DNA of 64,000 nucleotides, from the NCBI GenBank assembly GCA_023229135.1, contig JALNZT010000009.1, positions 53,161 to 117,160 of the forward strand, in the 5' to 3' direction. Positions 52,233 to 61,170 of this stretch are shown here, piece after piece. The position numbers were made by a program, and so were the translations under genes. This DNA is from Bacteroidales bacterium (GTDB lineage: Bacteria > Bacteroidota > Bacteroidia > Bacteroidales > F082). The number at the start of each line of letters is the position of its first letter. Position 1 is the stretch's first letter. A model generated the notes under the pieces. That model saw only the letters and a program-made list of their open reading frames with translations. It was not told the DNA's origin and ran no database searches.

Positions 52233-55200
52233 TTATCTGTAAATTCTATTTCCTGGAGGTAAATGACCATTCATCATGGAATAACCATAAATCATAATTT
52301 TCTCCTGAATTTTTATTTCTACTACATTTCCTTGGAAAATTGGAACCATTGAAACACCTCCTGGAATCATATTATCTAATGTGCTTTGTGAATACCTTCC
52401 AAAACCTTTTGTTGTTTCTCCATATCTCCAAACATCTCCAGCATTCATTTGAGTTGGAACTCCTCTTACATTTACATATGTCCCAGGACTATTAACTCTT
52501 AACTCATAAACAAAGCCTCGGGTATTATTTACTTTTTCAGCAATTCGTGAGATTTCCGCAGCCATTTTATCTGCAAGCACATAACTTCCATAAGCTGCAA
52601 GAGTAGCTGCACCAATTGCATCTCCAATTGGCATAGGTCCATCTGCTACAGCTGCAGTCCCTGCAAATGCTAAGACGCCAGCCCAAGCATAATCACCCCC
52701 GCCAGCTTGATCTCCCTCCACCTGCAGCTGACTCACCCCCGGCCCATCAGTGCTTTCGTCGGTGTTGTACGAAAGCCGTTCTTTTTGCTGGTCTTCCCTG
52801 GCCTGTCGGATGAAGATGCTCTCGGCATTGTTTTGTTGCTTGCCGGTAGTATCGCCGCTGGCAAAATACCCACTCGGATCAGTAAACCGCAGCGGGTTGT
52901 TAAACACATAACCGTAGCGGTTGTAGCTCTGGCTATTTTCGGGCTGCTGGATAAAGGGGTCGGGACTGAGCACATGGCCTATTAGTGGGTCATACACCCT
53001 GCCGTTCATGTTTATAAGCCCAAATTCGTCCAAATGCTCGTGAAAAGTGTAGCCCCTGTCGGTTATAGTGCTGGTAGTAATATTGTCGTAACTCCAGTTT
53101 TGGGCATTGCGCCTGCGACCAAAGGCATCGTAGCTATAGCTTTCGGTCAGCACACCATCTGTATCGGCCAGGCCCGTGAGGCTGCCCTGGTGGTCTTTTA
53201 GCACGTAATGCATTTGCTGGTCATCATTCATGGCGGTAAAGATAGCAAAAACTCCGGTTGGGCCAAGTAGGTAATGCCGAAGAATTTCCTGGTTTTCGGC
53301 ATTGGTTTCAATCTCATATTCCGGTGTAAAATAATATTTCTGCCGGCGACTATTATTGTCAGCCTTGGTGTTTTGCTGCCATATACGTTGGCTGTATGGC
53401 CCGTAAGCGATGTTAAGCTCGTTATCGCCCTCAGAAATATTTTTTACCTTATTGAAAGAAGTATATTCAATGTCTTGTTGATTTAACGGGAAATCGCCGT
53501 GTATATCGGTTATATTATCAACAGCATAAGGTCGGTTTGGCAAATACTGGTAGGTGCCTGCATCCTGCTTGCTTTCGATTCGACCTAAATGATCGTAAGA
53601 TGCCCATACTGTATGATTATTATTTTGTGTGATATTTGTTAAGCGATTAAAGCCATCGTAACCAAAAGATTCTGTTGCACTTCTAAGTACGTCAGTTCTT
53701 TCTTCCAGATTAGCTGTCAATGGATTCCAATTGTAGGCAAACTCTTGTAAAGTTCCATGATGTTGGTGAGCTGCCTTAATGGATTCCAAACGACCGTTTA
53801 TATCATTGTAGGTATAATTATGCTGGACCTGGTTTCCGGTTTTAAACTGAGAAATATTTTGCCATTGATTATACGTCTCAACTTCCCATAGTTTTGTGCC
53901 ATTATCATCGGTTATATAGCGCAGAAAGCTTAACTCGTCATAGTAATTAATCGTTTTGAAACCTGTTGGCCAGGTTTTGGTTTTGGGCCGGTTTAATTCA
54001 TCGTAGGTATAATTAAACATTTTTGGTTGGCCATCAATACTCACTGTATGCGTTAAAACCAGGCCGGCTTCGTCGTAGGTAAACGCTTCATCAAAACCAA
54101 TGAATGGTGCTTTTGAAGGCTGGTAGTTTATGGAACCGAGTTTGCCAACGCCATTTTCTTCGGTATCCCAATACCATATTGAGATGCCTTCATCAACCGT
54201 GCGTTTATTGATCCTTCCCAGGCGGTCATAATCAAACGATGTTTCTTTTCCATTAGTATTTTCCAGCCTAAGATTACCAAAGGCATCAAAGTTATAAACA
54301 ACTGAGCCTAAAGACGGATCGCTCATCGTTGACTTTCGCCTATGGGTGTCGTAAGTATAACTGATTTCAGTATGCTGTTGATCATTAATCTTGGTGGCCC
54401 TTACCTGTCCATCAGCATAATAGCTAAATGAAACATAAGCATTGCTATTATCAGTTACTTTATCAAGATAACCATTGGCTTTAAACTCTTTAACTTGTAC
54501 CTGCCCATCAAAATTTGTTTTTGATACTTTATTTGGTGAATATACTATGGTTTCACTGGAGCCATCGGGGTTCATCATTATTATCTGCCTTCGCTTGAAA
54601 TCATAATCAAAAGTAGATTCAAAGGCAGCACTTTGCCCTTCGTCAGCAAAATAGGGAACCGTTTTCGATTTTAGCAAGCCGATTTTACCTTCGATGTTAA
54701 AGTACTTAAAATCAGTATATATTGCCTCATTGTTAAAACCGTGTTCTACTTTTCTTACAGGTCGGCTGTGTTGGTCATAAAAAGTTATTTCTTCGGGGCT
54801 GGCTGAGGCACGTGTCCGGATAAAATAAACCGGATCGCCATGTTCAGGTGTGTCAGGATGTTGATTGGGTGAACCATTTCCCCGCAACCAGCCATAATTA
54901 TTTCTTATCTGCGTGCCATCATGTTTGGTAGTAATGAGTAGTTTTCTAAATGCATTATAAGTAAACTTGGTGCTAAGGCTGTTTTCATCAGTAATTGCTA
55001 TTAGCAAGCCTGTTTTGGGGTCAAATTGATTTACAACAGTATGTAGTTCGGCATTAGTCTCTATTTTCGGAAACCGGCCATCAGTGGAATATTCAATTGT
55101 GCTAATACGCGGCGTATTGCCATTAGCTGTTTGTGTCACTTGCTCCACATTCCCGAAAGCGTCAGGAGTATATGAAATAGTGAGTTCTTTTTCATCAGTA

Positions 55201-58200
55201 GGCTCAGTAATTTGAATCTCTCTGAAACCGGTAGTGCTGTTATTTGTATAGTTTGTTCGTCTGATGACGTCTTCCTCGCCGGTCATTTTATAGGTGGTTA
55301 CCTCATCTTTAAGCAAACCAAGCAACCTCCGGTTTGCTGAAACGAAATTATCATACTGCACTTCTTTTACTTCACTCGAAACCATCACATTGTTTTTATT
55401 CAGATATTTCCTGAGTATAGTTTGTGGATTTCCGTAATCGTCTAAATTACTATAGTTTATAATCTCTTTTCTTTCTATTGTTGTATTTGAACCTTCCTTT
55501 TCGTAAAAGTGGTTTTCTAAATTGGATAGGTAAGGGAAATATGCTTTATTATTTAACAAATCGGTAGTAACATACTTATAGGTGTAATCCGTGTTTTTGA
55601 ACAATTTGTATACGCCGGATAAACTCACCCACTCCTGCCTGTTATTTAAAGAAACCTGAAAATTTTGAGAATTAACCACATAAGTTTCCTGTGTAGCAGT
55701 TCGAGAGGCCAGGTCTTTCTTTAAAATAAAATCGAACCCCAGAAAACCTTTACCGTGTTTATGAACTCTGCCTTGACCATATAAGTAAGAAGTACTTATA
55801 TATTGATTTTCTGATGATTCGTGCTGAATTTCAGTGACAACGTTTAAAGGTGCTTTATATATTGCAACGGGAAAAACTTTTGAAGTTCGTTCTGCTTCAC
55901 CTAACATCTGTTTTCGCTCTTCCAGAAAATTAACGGACTGGGGACTGTAACTAATTAATCGTTTCTTGCCAAGACCATCAATAATTTGTGTGATTGATGA
56001 CTTATTATTGTATGATGCAGGCCCTGTAATTGTTGTCCGCAAATTGTAATTAGAAAATGTTCCAGTCCATTTCAACCTGCTGCACAAAATTTGTCCACCA
56101 CCGAAACCAGTAAAATTACCGGGAGTCATATCAAAATGTAACCAGTGTTGTGTTCCGGTTCTTGTTACATATTGGTCAATTGGAATTCCACGCCCCATTT
56201 GATCAAGTTTTTGGTGCTTAACATATTTTAAATGAACACCGGTGGAATTTGAGAAATCCAAACGCATTAAATGATCAACGCGATAATGCTTTTTTATTAT
56301 ATCGCTGCTTAATCCACCTTCTTCCACCTCTTCAGAAAAGAAAAGACCAATGTCAGTAAAACCATCAGCGTTTATATCAAGCGCAAAAATATCATCTCCA
56401 ATAATCTCTAACTCTTCCCCATCTTCGTTTATTGCTGTTAGATCAATCGTAGTAGTGTACTCTGAAAAGATGTCGTTACCAGCGGAGATAATGAAATGAG
56501 AATTATCCTCACTACTATTATTGAGTAACAAAATATCAGATTTAGCATCTGCATTAAAATCACCAATTAGTACCTTTCGATCACCTGAAGCCGGTATAAT
56601 ATCAGCCATATTGATATTTGGTGTGGTAAAACTTACGTTGTTATCAGGGTCAGTAAGACGGACAATTCTTGTTCTTTTCACACCATATACCTCATACATT
56701 AAGATTACTTCGCTCCGCCTGTTACCGGCAAAATCTCCAACAATAATTTCTTTTATCAGCCCCACATCACCTAAAGACTTCGTAACAATTTTTGAAAAAG
56801 GTGAATCAGGAGATTCACTAAGAAAAAACCGAAACCCACAAGCATCACTATTAATTTTGCTAACCCATATTAAATCCGTCAAGCCATTTCCTGTAAAATC
56901 AGCAAGAAAAAAGGATCCATCTTCCCAAGTTTCATTGCTTAGTTGTTTGGTAAGTAGAACATCAAGATCATAGCTGCTATACACCTTCATTGCAGTGCCA
57001 ATATTATTAGAATAGATCACAGCTATTTCGTCAACACCATCACCATTAACATCAACGGCCTGGAACAGATGCGGAATAAACTCGCCATCGAGCTCTGCTT
57101 CTTTTTTCAAAGTAAATTGCACTACAGAGCCATTTCCATCAGTTGATGTCTCATTTTGTATTAGTCTTATCACATGACTGTTATCAATTAAATTTTTTAA
57201 AACCTGCACTAAATCATCGGTACCTTTGGTTTGATCCATATTTGCAGAAAAAACAGTTGTTTGATAAGTGTTTACATCAGTGTGTAAAACATCAATTTCA
57301 CTGGCTATTTGCTCGCTTTGATATGTTATGTTATCCCAGATGAGTTTTACAGGATTAAGCCCATTACTAAGGTTTTTATCCTCATTTGTGGCACTTTGTT
57401 CTTTTCCTACGATATTGTTTATCCAAAATGAAGGATAAATGCCTTTCAGTTGAAGTTCAGGTAATTCACCTTCCAGGCTGTAAGAAAATTGAAAATCTGC
57501 AATCTTTTCCTCAGTGGGTAAATAGTAAAGCTCAATAAAGCTTAGCTGATGTGTAATGCGCGTGAAAAACTTAAATTCACTGCTCTCGTCAGCTATAAAA
57601 TATTTCTTTTGTGTATCACTTCGGTAAGGAATTTGTCTGTCTTCCGAATCATTTATACCTCTCTTATCAGAATCCTGAGCATAAACAAAGCGCACTTCAT
57701 AAAACGGATTAACATTGGCAACAGAATTGCCTGTGTATCTGATCTTTACAGGTCTAAAACTACCAGCTGCCTTGTCGTTGGCATATTCAAACTCGATATA
57801 ATTGCCATAAGCATCGGTAATTTTTTCTATATGCCATTCAAGTGGGATACTCAGGCTTTGAAGATAAAACCTCGAGTTCTCGCTAACTCCATATTCATAC
57901 ACCTTACCATCTCTTTTATACACAATAAAGCCTTCGTTCAGGCTAGTGGGGTCAATTGGTCTAATTACGCTAAAGTCTGTATTCTCAGCATAATAATCAC
58001 CCTCAGCATTCTTAACTAAATAATTACCATTGTAATAGAGCTGATCCTGATTGGAAAAGCTTACTGCATTTGAATATTTATTTATAGTATAGGTATAGGG
58101 AGTACGCGTTATCTTTGACAAACCACTAATTGACCAACCCATCCCCACAATACCGTCGCCAGCCTGACTGTTATATACCAGACTAAGCTCGGGCGTTAAT

Positions 58201-58595
58201 CCATTGACACCTGAAGGCAAGTCAAAGGGAACTTCGTATTGAAGCGCTCCAGTAGGTGTAACAATCAAATTATCTTCCAGTTTTCCAACTCGCCCTCCAT
58301 AGTTATTATCGGGTGTACCACCATTTTGATATTCACTACCATCATAAAGAACCATCTTAGGATCACTTTCCATCAAAATATTACACGATTCACCCGGTTT
58401 TACAGAAAAATTCGGTAAAAGATTAATAAAATCGGAGGCCCTGTATGTTAAATCTGAATTCAAAAAATAGGAAGGAGGGGGTTCATCTAATGTAATAGTA
58501 TTACCTAAAATCACCCTTTCTCCCTGCCCATATAAATTCGACTGATATAAGAAAATCATACCGAGAGCTATGCTGAAACTAAATATGGATTTCAT
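52233..58595 (-). CDS. Full-length SpvB/RHS polymorphic toxin with URI/GIY-YIG-like tip
   Basis: The protein has 2120 residues. It has a signal peptide (MKSIFSFSIALGMIFLYQSN), an SpvB-like domain (GVNGLTPELSLVYNSQAGDG), FG-GAP/VCBS-like lines (DVNGDGVDEIAV, DFTGNGLTDLIW, DFNADAKSDILLL), then many YD repeats (YDELNRP, YDHLGRIESK). The RHS core ends GRVYDPLIGHVLSPDPFIQQ to FTDPSGYF, the conserved release site. The tip begins after QLQVEG (about residue 1961). Its last ~95 residues, with VYELRV, VWRYGETTKGFGRYSQSTLD, EIKIQEKIMIYGYSMMNG and LPPGN, resemble URI/GIY-YIG nuclease toxins. It heads an operon with two immunity candidates. A T10 run lies 28 bases before the ATG. Confidence 0.85.
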   Translation of the reverse strand: MKSIFSFSIALGMIFLYQSNLYGQGERVILGNTITLDEPPPSYFLNSDLTYRASDFINLLPNFSVKPGESCNILMESDPKMVLYDGSEYQNGGTPDNNYGGRVGKLEDNLIVTPTGALQYEVPFDLPSGVNGLTPELSLVYNSQAGDGIVGMGWSISGLSKITRTPYTYTINKYSNAVSFSNQDQLYYNGNYLVKNAEGDYYAENTDFSVIRPIDPTSLNEGFIVYKRDGKVYEYGVSENSRFYLQSLSIPLEWHIEKITDAYGNYIEFEYANDKAAGSFRPVKIRYTGNSVANVNPFYEVRFVYAQDSDKRGINDSEDRQIPYRSDTQKKYFIADESSEFKFFTRITHQLSFIELYYLPTEEKIADFQFSYSLEGELPELQLKGIYPSFWINNIVGKEQSATNEDKNLSNGLNPVKLIWDNITYQSEQIASEIDVLHTDVNTYQTTVFSANMDQTKGTDDLVQVLKNLIDNSHVIRLIQNETSTDGNGSVVQFTLKKEAELDGEFIPHLFQAVDVNGDGVDEIAVIYSNNIGTAMKVYSSYDLDVLLTKQLSNETWEDGSFFLADFTGNGLTDLIWVSKINSDACGFRFFLSESPDSPFSKIVTKSLGDVGLIKEIIVGDFAGNRRSEVILMYEVYGVKRTRIVRLTDPDNNVSFTTPNINMADIIPASGDRKVLIGDFNADAKSDILLLNNSSEDNSHFIISAGNDIFSEYTTTIDLTAINEDGEELEIIGDDIFALDINADGFTDIGLFFSEEVEEGGLSSDIIKKHYRVDHLMRLDFSNSTGVHLKYVKHQKLDQMGRGIPIDQYVTRTGTQHWLHFDMTPGNFTGFGGGQILCSRLKWTGTFSNYNLRTTITGPASYNNKSSITQIIDGLGKKRLISYSPQSVNFLEERKQMLGEAERTSKVFPVAIYKAPLNVVTEIQHESSENQYISTSYLYGQGRVHKHGKGFLGFDFILKKDLASRTATQETYVVNSQNFQVSLNNRQEWVSLSGVYKLFKNTDYTYKYVTTDLLNNKAYFPYLSNLENHFYEKEGSNTTIERKEIINYSNLDDYGNPQTILRKYLNKNNVMVSSEVKEVQYDNFVSANRRLLGLLKDEVTTYKMTGEEDVIRRTNYTNNSTTGFREIQITEPTDEKELTISYTPDAFGNVEQVTQTANGNTPRISTIEYSTDGRFPKIETNAELHTVVNQFDPKTGLLIAITDENSLSTKFTYNAFRKLLITTKHDGTQIRNNYGWLRGNGSPNQHPDTPEHGDPVYFIRTRASASPEEITFYDQHSRPVRKVEHGFNNEAIYTDFKYFNIEGKIGLLKSKTVPYFADEGQSAAFESTFDYDFKRRQIIMMNPDGSSETIVYSPNKVSKTNFDGQVQVKEFKANGYLDKVTDNSNAYVSFSYYADGQVRATKINDQQHTEISYTYDTHRRKSTMSDPSLGSVVYNFDAFGNLRLENTNGKETSFDYDRLGRINKRTVDEGISIWYWDTEENGVGKLGSINYQPSKAPFIGFDEAFTYDEAGLVLTHTVSIDGQPKMFNYTYDELNRPKTKTWPTGFKTINYYDELSFLRYITDDNGTKLWEVETYNQWQNISQFKTGNQVQHNYTYNDINGRLESIKAAHQHHGTLQEFAYNWNPLTANLEERTDVLRSATESFGYDGFNRLTNITQNNNHTVWASYDHLGRIESKQDAGTYQYLPNRPYAVDNITDIHGDFPLNQQDIEYTSFNKVKNISEGDNELNIAYGPYSQRIWQQNTKADNNSRRQKYYFTPEYEIETNAENQEILRHYLLGPTGVFAIFTAMNDDQQMHYVLKDHQGSLTGLADTDGVLTESYSYDAFGRRRNAQNWSYDNITTSTITDRGYTFHEHLDEFGLINMNGRVYDPLIGHVLSPDPFIQQPENSQSYNRYGYVFNNPLRFTDPSGYFASGDTTGKQQNNAESIFIRQAREDQQKERLSYNTDESTDGPGVSQLQVEGDQAGGGDYAWAGVLAFAGTAAVADGPMPIGDAIGAATLAAYGSYVLADKMAAEISRIAEKVNNTRGFVYELRVNSPGTYVNVRGVPTQMNAGDVWRYGETTKGFGRYSQSTLDNMIPGGVSMVPIFQGNVVEIKIQEKIMIYGYSMMNGHLPPGNRIYR

Positions 58596-58722
58596 TTGTT
58601 ATGGTTTTGAAAAATGTTGGTCTTTTTTTTTTGCAATTCCAGAATCCTAAAAGTCTAGAAACGCCGCGGTTTATTTGCAGGTCTTAGATTTAAGTGTAAG
58701 CTGTGAAATTGAATTTTACAAA

Positions 58723-59172
58723 TCATCTTTTAATAATTTTCCAGACGGACACATTGTCTTTAGAATTTATCCTTAGAAAATAGGAGCCCGAAGAAAATTT
58801 GCTTAGATCAATACGATCAGGTTGTTGTATCAGGTTTTTAGAAATAATGAGCTCACCCTCCATACTATATACCTCAATTAATATTTCCTCATCAGGCTTG
58901 TTGGTTGAAATATTCAGAACATCTTCTGTTGGATTAGGCCATAGCTCAAGGTTAAGCCCTCCGGCTATTTCATCATGATAGGATTGACTTTCATATTTAG
59001 ACAACAAATTTTCTTGTTCAAGTATATTCAAAGAATCAGTTTTCTTTTCTAGAACAATTATTTTCCTTTGAATTCTGTTCCCGCTTTCATCGTATGTCAT
59101 TTTTGCCTGACTATATACACCAGTGCAAATAAAAGACAGCAATAGGGCTATTATAAGGTGTGTGATTTTCAT
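58723..59172 (-). CDS. Small T9SS-tailed protein with a YD-repeat-like strand
   Basis: The protein has 149 residues. A signal peptide (MKITHLIIALLLSFICTGVY) is followed by MTYDESGNRIQRKI, a line that looks like an RHS/YD repeat strand, a short polar spacer, and a type-A T9SS sorting domain (LELWPNPTEDVLNIS to GSYFLRINSKDN). It lies 127 bases upstream of the RHS gene on the same strand. Whether it has a functional link with the RHS protein or is just a typical short Bacteroidota surface protein is not resolved. Confidence 0.7.
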   Translation of the reverse strand: MKITHLIIALLLSFICTGVYSQAKMTYDESGNRIQRKIIVLEKKTDSLNILEQENLLSKYESQSYHDEIAGGLNLELWPNPTEDVLNISTNKPDEEILIEVYSMEGELIISKNLIQQPDRIDLSKFSSGSYFLRINSKDNVSVWKIIKR

Positions 59173-59222
59173 GGCTCAAATTATGTATATGCTATTTTTC
59201 TTCCCCTTTTTAGTTTAAGATT

Positions 59223-61145
59223 TTAAAGTGAATCAGCTTTCTGAATTTTCTGCATTACCTGATCAAGAAGATTTTGCTGCTTTTCAATTAACTTCTGCTG
59301 TTCAATGGTATAAAGCGTAAGCTCTTCTATTTTTTTTAATAATAATCCGGTAATCTCGCCCATCTGTACACCTTCTGACTTCACCTTATCTTCACTTGGA
59401 ATGTCAGGTAAATGTCTATTTTTACTTATAAACACTTCAAGTTCATCAAGTTTCATTAATGAATAATCATCATCAAATACATGGTCGTACCAGTTTGATG
59501 GGTGTCTGATTAAAACTTCAGTCGTTATTATACTACCATTCACTGCAAGCTGATGCCCGAAAGTGTTCGAGGTATTGATTCCAACAGTTCCATTGTTAAA
59601 AACTGTTAGGGTGTTATGATTATGGTTATCATTGAATTTAATATAACTATTGCCATCATTAAAATTATCGTTCATATTGAAAACTATTCCGTGATGGTTG
59701 TTATCATGGGTTGTTTTAAACACCACATCACCGGCTTGTGAAGTAGGGGATGGTGTATTCGCTATTGCCATAACCAGGCTGCCATGATTGTTTGAAAGGG
59801 TAAATACTGATTCGTTATCCTCGTGAACATGCAAAATGGAATTTGGACTTTCTGTCCCTATCCCCACATATCCGGTGCTGCGATAAATGTTCTCACCGTT
59901 TACTGTCCAATTGCTGCCTGTAAACAACTGACCATTACTGTATAAGTCACCCGAAAATTCAATATCCCCTGCCACCTCCAGTTTCTTTGATGGACTGCTC
60001 ACCCCTATCCCCACATTCCCATTCTCAAACACGAAATGCCTGTTGGTAGCCGGTGTGCTAAACACCATATTTTCAGTGTTTCCGGCTCGTATGCGGTGTG
60101 TACCCAAGCCTATCTCGGCATAGCGTTTGGTGCCGGTGGTGCGGTGTTCCAACTTCAATACTGCTGCTTCACCTATATCTGAAAGGATATGCAGCTTGAC
60201 TTCCGGATCGGTCATATTGCCAATGCCGATTTTGCCTGTGGTGCCGACACCTTCGGAGGAACTGACAAAGAAGGTGGGGAGATTGCTATTGAAACCCATT
60301 ATTAATGAATTTTCAATATTATTAACTAACATTTTTGTACTTAAACCAGCTCCACTCCCAACAATATAGGCGTTACTTTCAGTTGCTCGGGCATGTCTTC
60401 CAATTACGATAGAGTTTATAGCGATCGCCTCCGCTACATATCCCAATGCAAAGGCATTTTCATAATTCGCTTTACTAGCTCGTCCAATAGCAATAGAGTT
60501 TGTCCCACTTGCTTCAGCCCGCAACCCAACAGCAAACGCACCATTATTTGTAGCTTTTGACTCATCTCCAAAGGCAAAGGAATTTGTGCCAGAGGCAACA
60601 GATTCGTCTCCTCCAGCAAAGGCATTTGTACCCACATTACCGATATTGCTTCCCAATTTCATATTGCCCTGCACATGCAAATCCGCGCCGGGTGTTGCTG
60701 TTCCAATCCCAACCCTTCCGATATCGTAATAGATGCCATTATTTAGTCCAACTGGTTCCCAAAAGCTTTCCCCTCCGACACTACTGGAAATGATTTCCCA
60801 TTCACCTAATCCGTTCAGAAATTCATATTTTTCCCCACGTTCTGTAGGCAGCGAATATTGATCGTTAATTACCAACTCATTTACACCTGCTGTTCCCGCA
60901 ACATGCAATAACAGCTTTTCACTGGGCTTTTCGGTACCAATACCTACAACTCCACCATTAAAATAAATGCCTTTCATATATGAAAGAGGTAGCCAAACTG
61001 ATTCTTTATTATTGTTCTTGTTTAAAAGAACTTCCTGTTGATTGGGTTGAAGCGGAACAGCAGTTTGGGTTTGAGCCTCCAGCTGAGACCAAAATCCGCA
61101 TAGCAGTATCAGTGCACCCACCAAAATATTACTTTTTATTTTCAT
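59223..61145 (-). CDS. Secreted fibre-like protein with YadA-type head repeats
   Basis: The start at 61145 (MKIKSNILVGALILLCGFWS) gives a signal peptide; the ATG at 61388 lies inside the previous gene. The 640-residue product has lines like VGIGTATPGADLHVQGNMKL, repeats of about 14 residues at 168-262 (SGTNSFAFGDESKATNNGAF, AVGLRAEASGTNSIAIGRAS) as in YadA/Hep_Hag heads, and a C-terminal section YSLMKLDELEVFISKNRHLP then a coiled coil (EELTLYTIEQQKLIEKQQNL). The end is common to phage-tail-fibre-like Bacteroidota proteins. It has no T9SS tail or membrane anchor, so surface attachment is unclear. It probably forms trimers. Confidence 0.75.
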   Translation of the reverse strand: MKIKSNILVGALILLCGFWSQLEAQTQTAVPLQPNQQEVLLNKNNNKESVWLPLSYMKGIYFNGGVVGIGTEKPSEKLLLHVAGTAGVNELVINDQYSLPTERGEKYEFLNGLGEWEIISSSVGGESFWEPVGLNNGIYYDIGRVGIGTATPGADLHVQGNMKLGSNIGNVGTNAFAGGDESVASGTNSFAFGDESKATNNGAFAVGLRAEASGTNSIAIGRASKANYENAFALGYVAEAIAINSIVIGRHARATESNAYIVGSGAGLSTKMLVNNIENSLIMGFNSNLPTFFVSSSEGVGTTGKIGIGNMTDPEVKLHILSDIGEAAVLKLEHRTTGTKRYAEIGLGTHRIRAGNTENMVFSTPATNRHFVFENGNVGIGVSSPSKKLEVAGDIEFSGDLYSNGQLFTGSNWTVNGENIYRSTGYVGIGTESPNSILHVHEDNESVFTLSNNHGSLVMAIANTPSPTSQAGDVVFKTTHDNNHHGIVFNMNDNFNDGNSYIKFNDNHNHNTLTVFNNGTVGINTSNTFGHQLAVNGSIITTEVLIRHPSNWYDHVFDDDYSLMKLDELEVFISKNRHLPDIPSEDKVKSEGVQMGEITGLLLKKIEELTLYTIEQQKLIEKQQNLLDQVMQKIQKADSL

Positions 61146-61170
61146 CGCTATTATTTTAAGTTCCTGTTTT

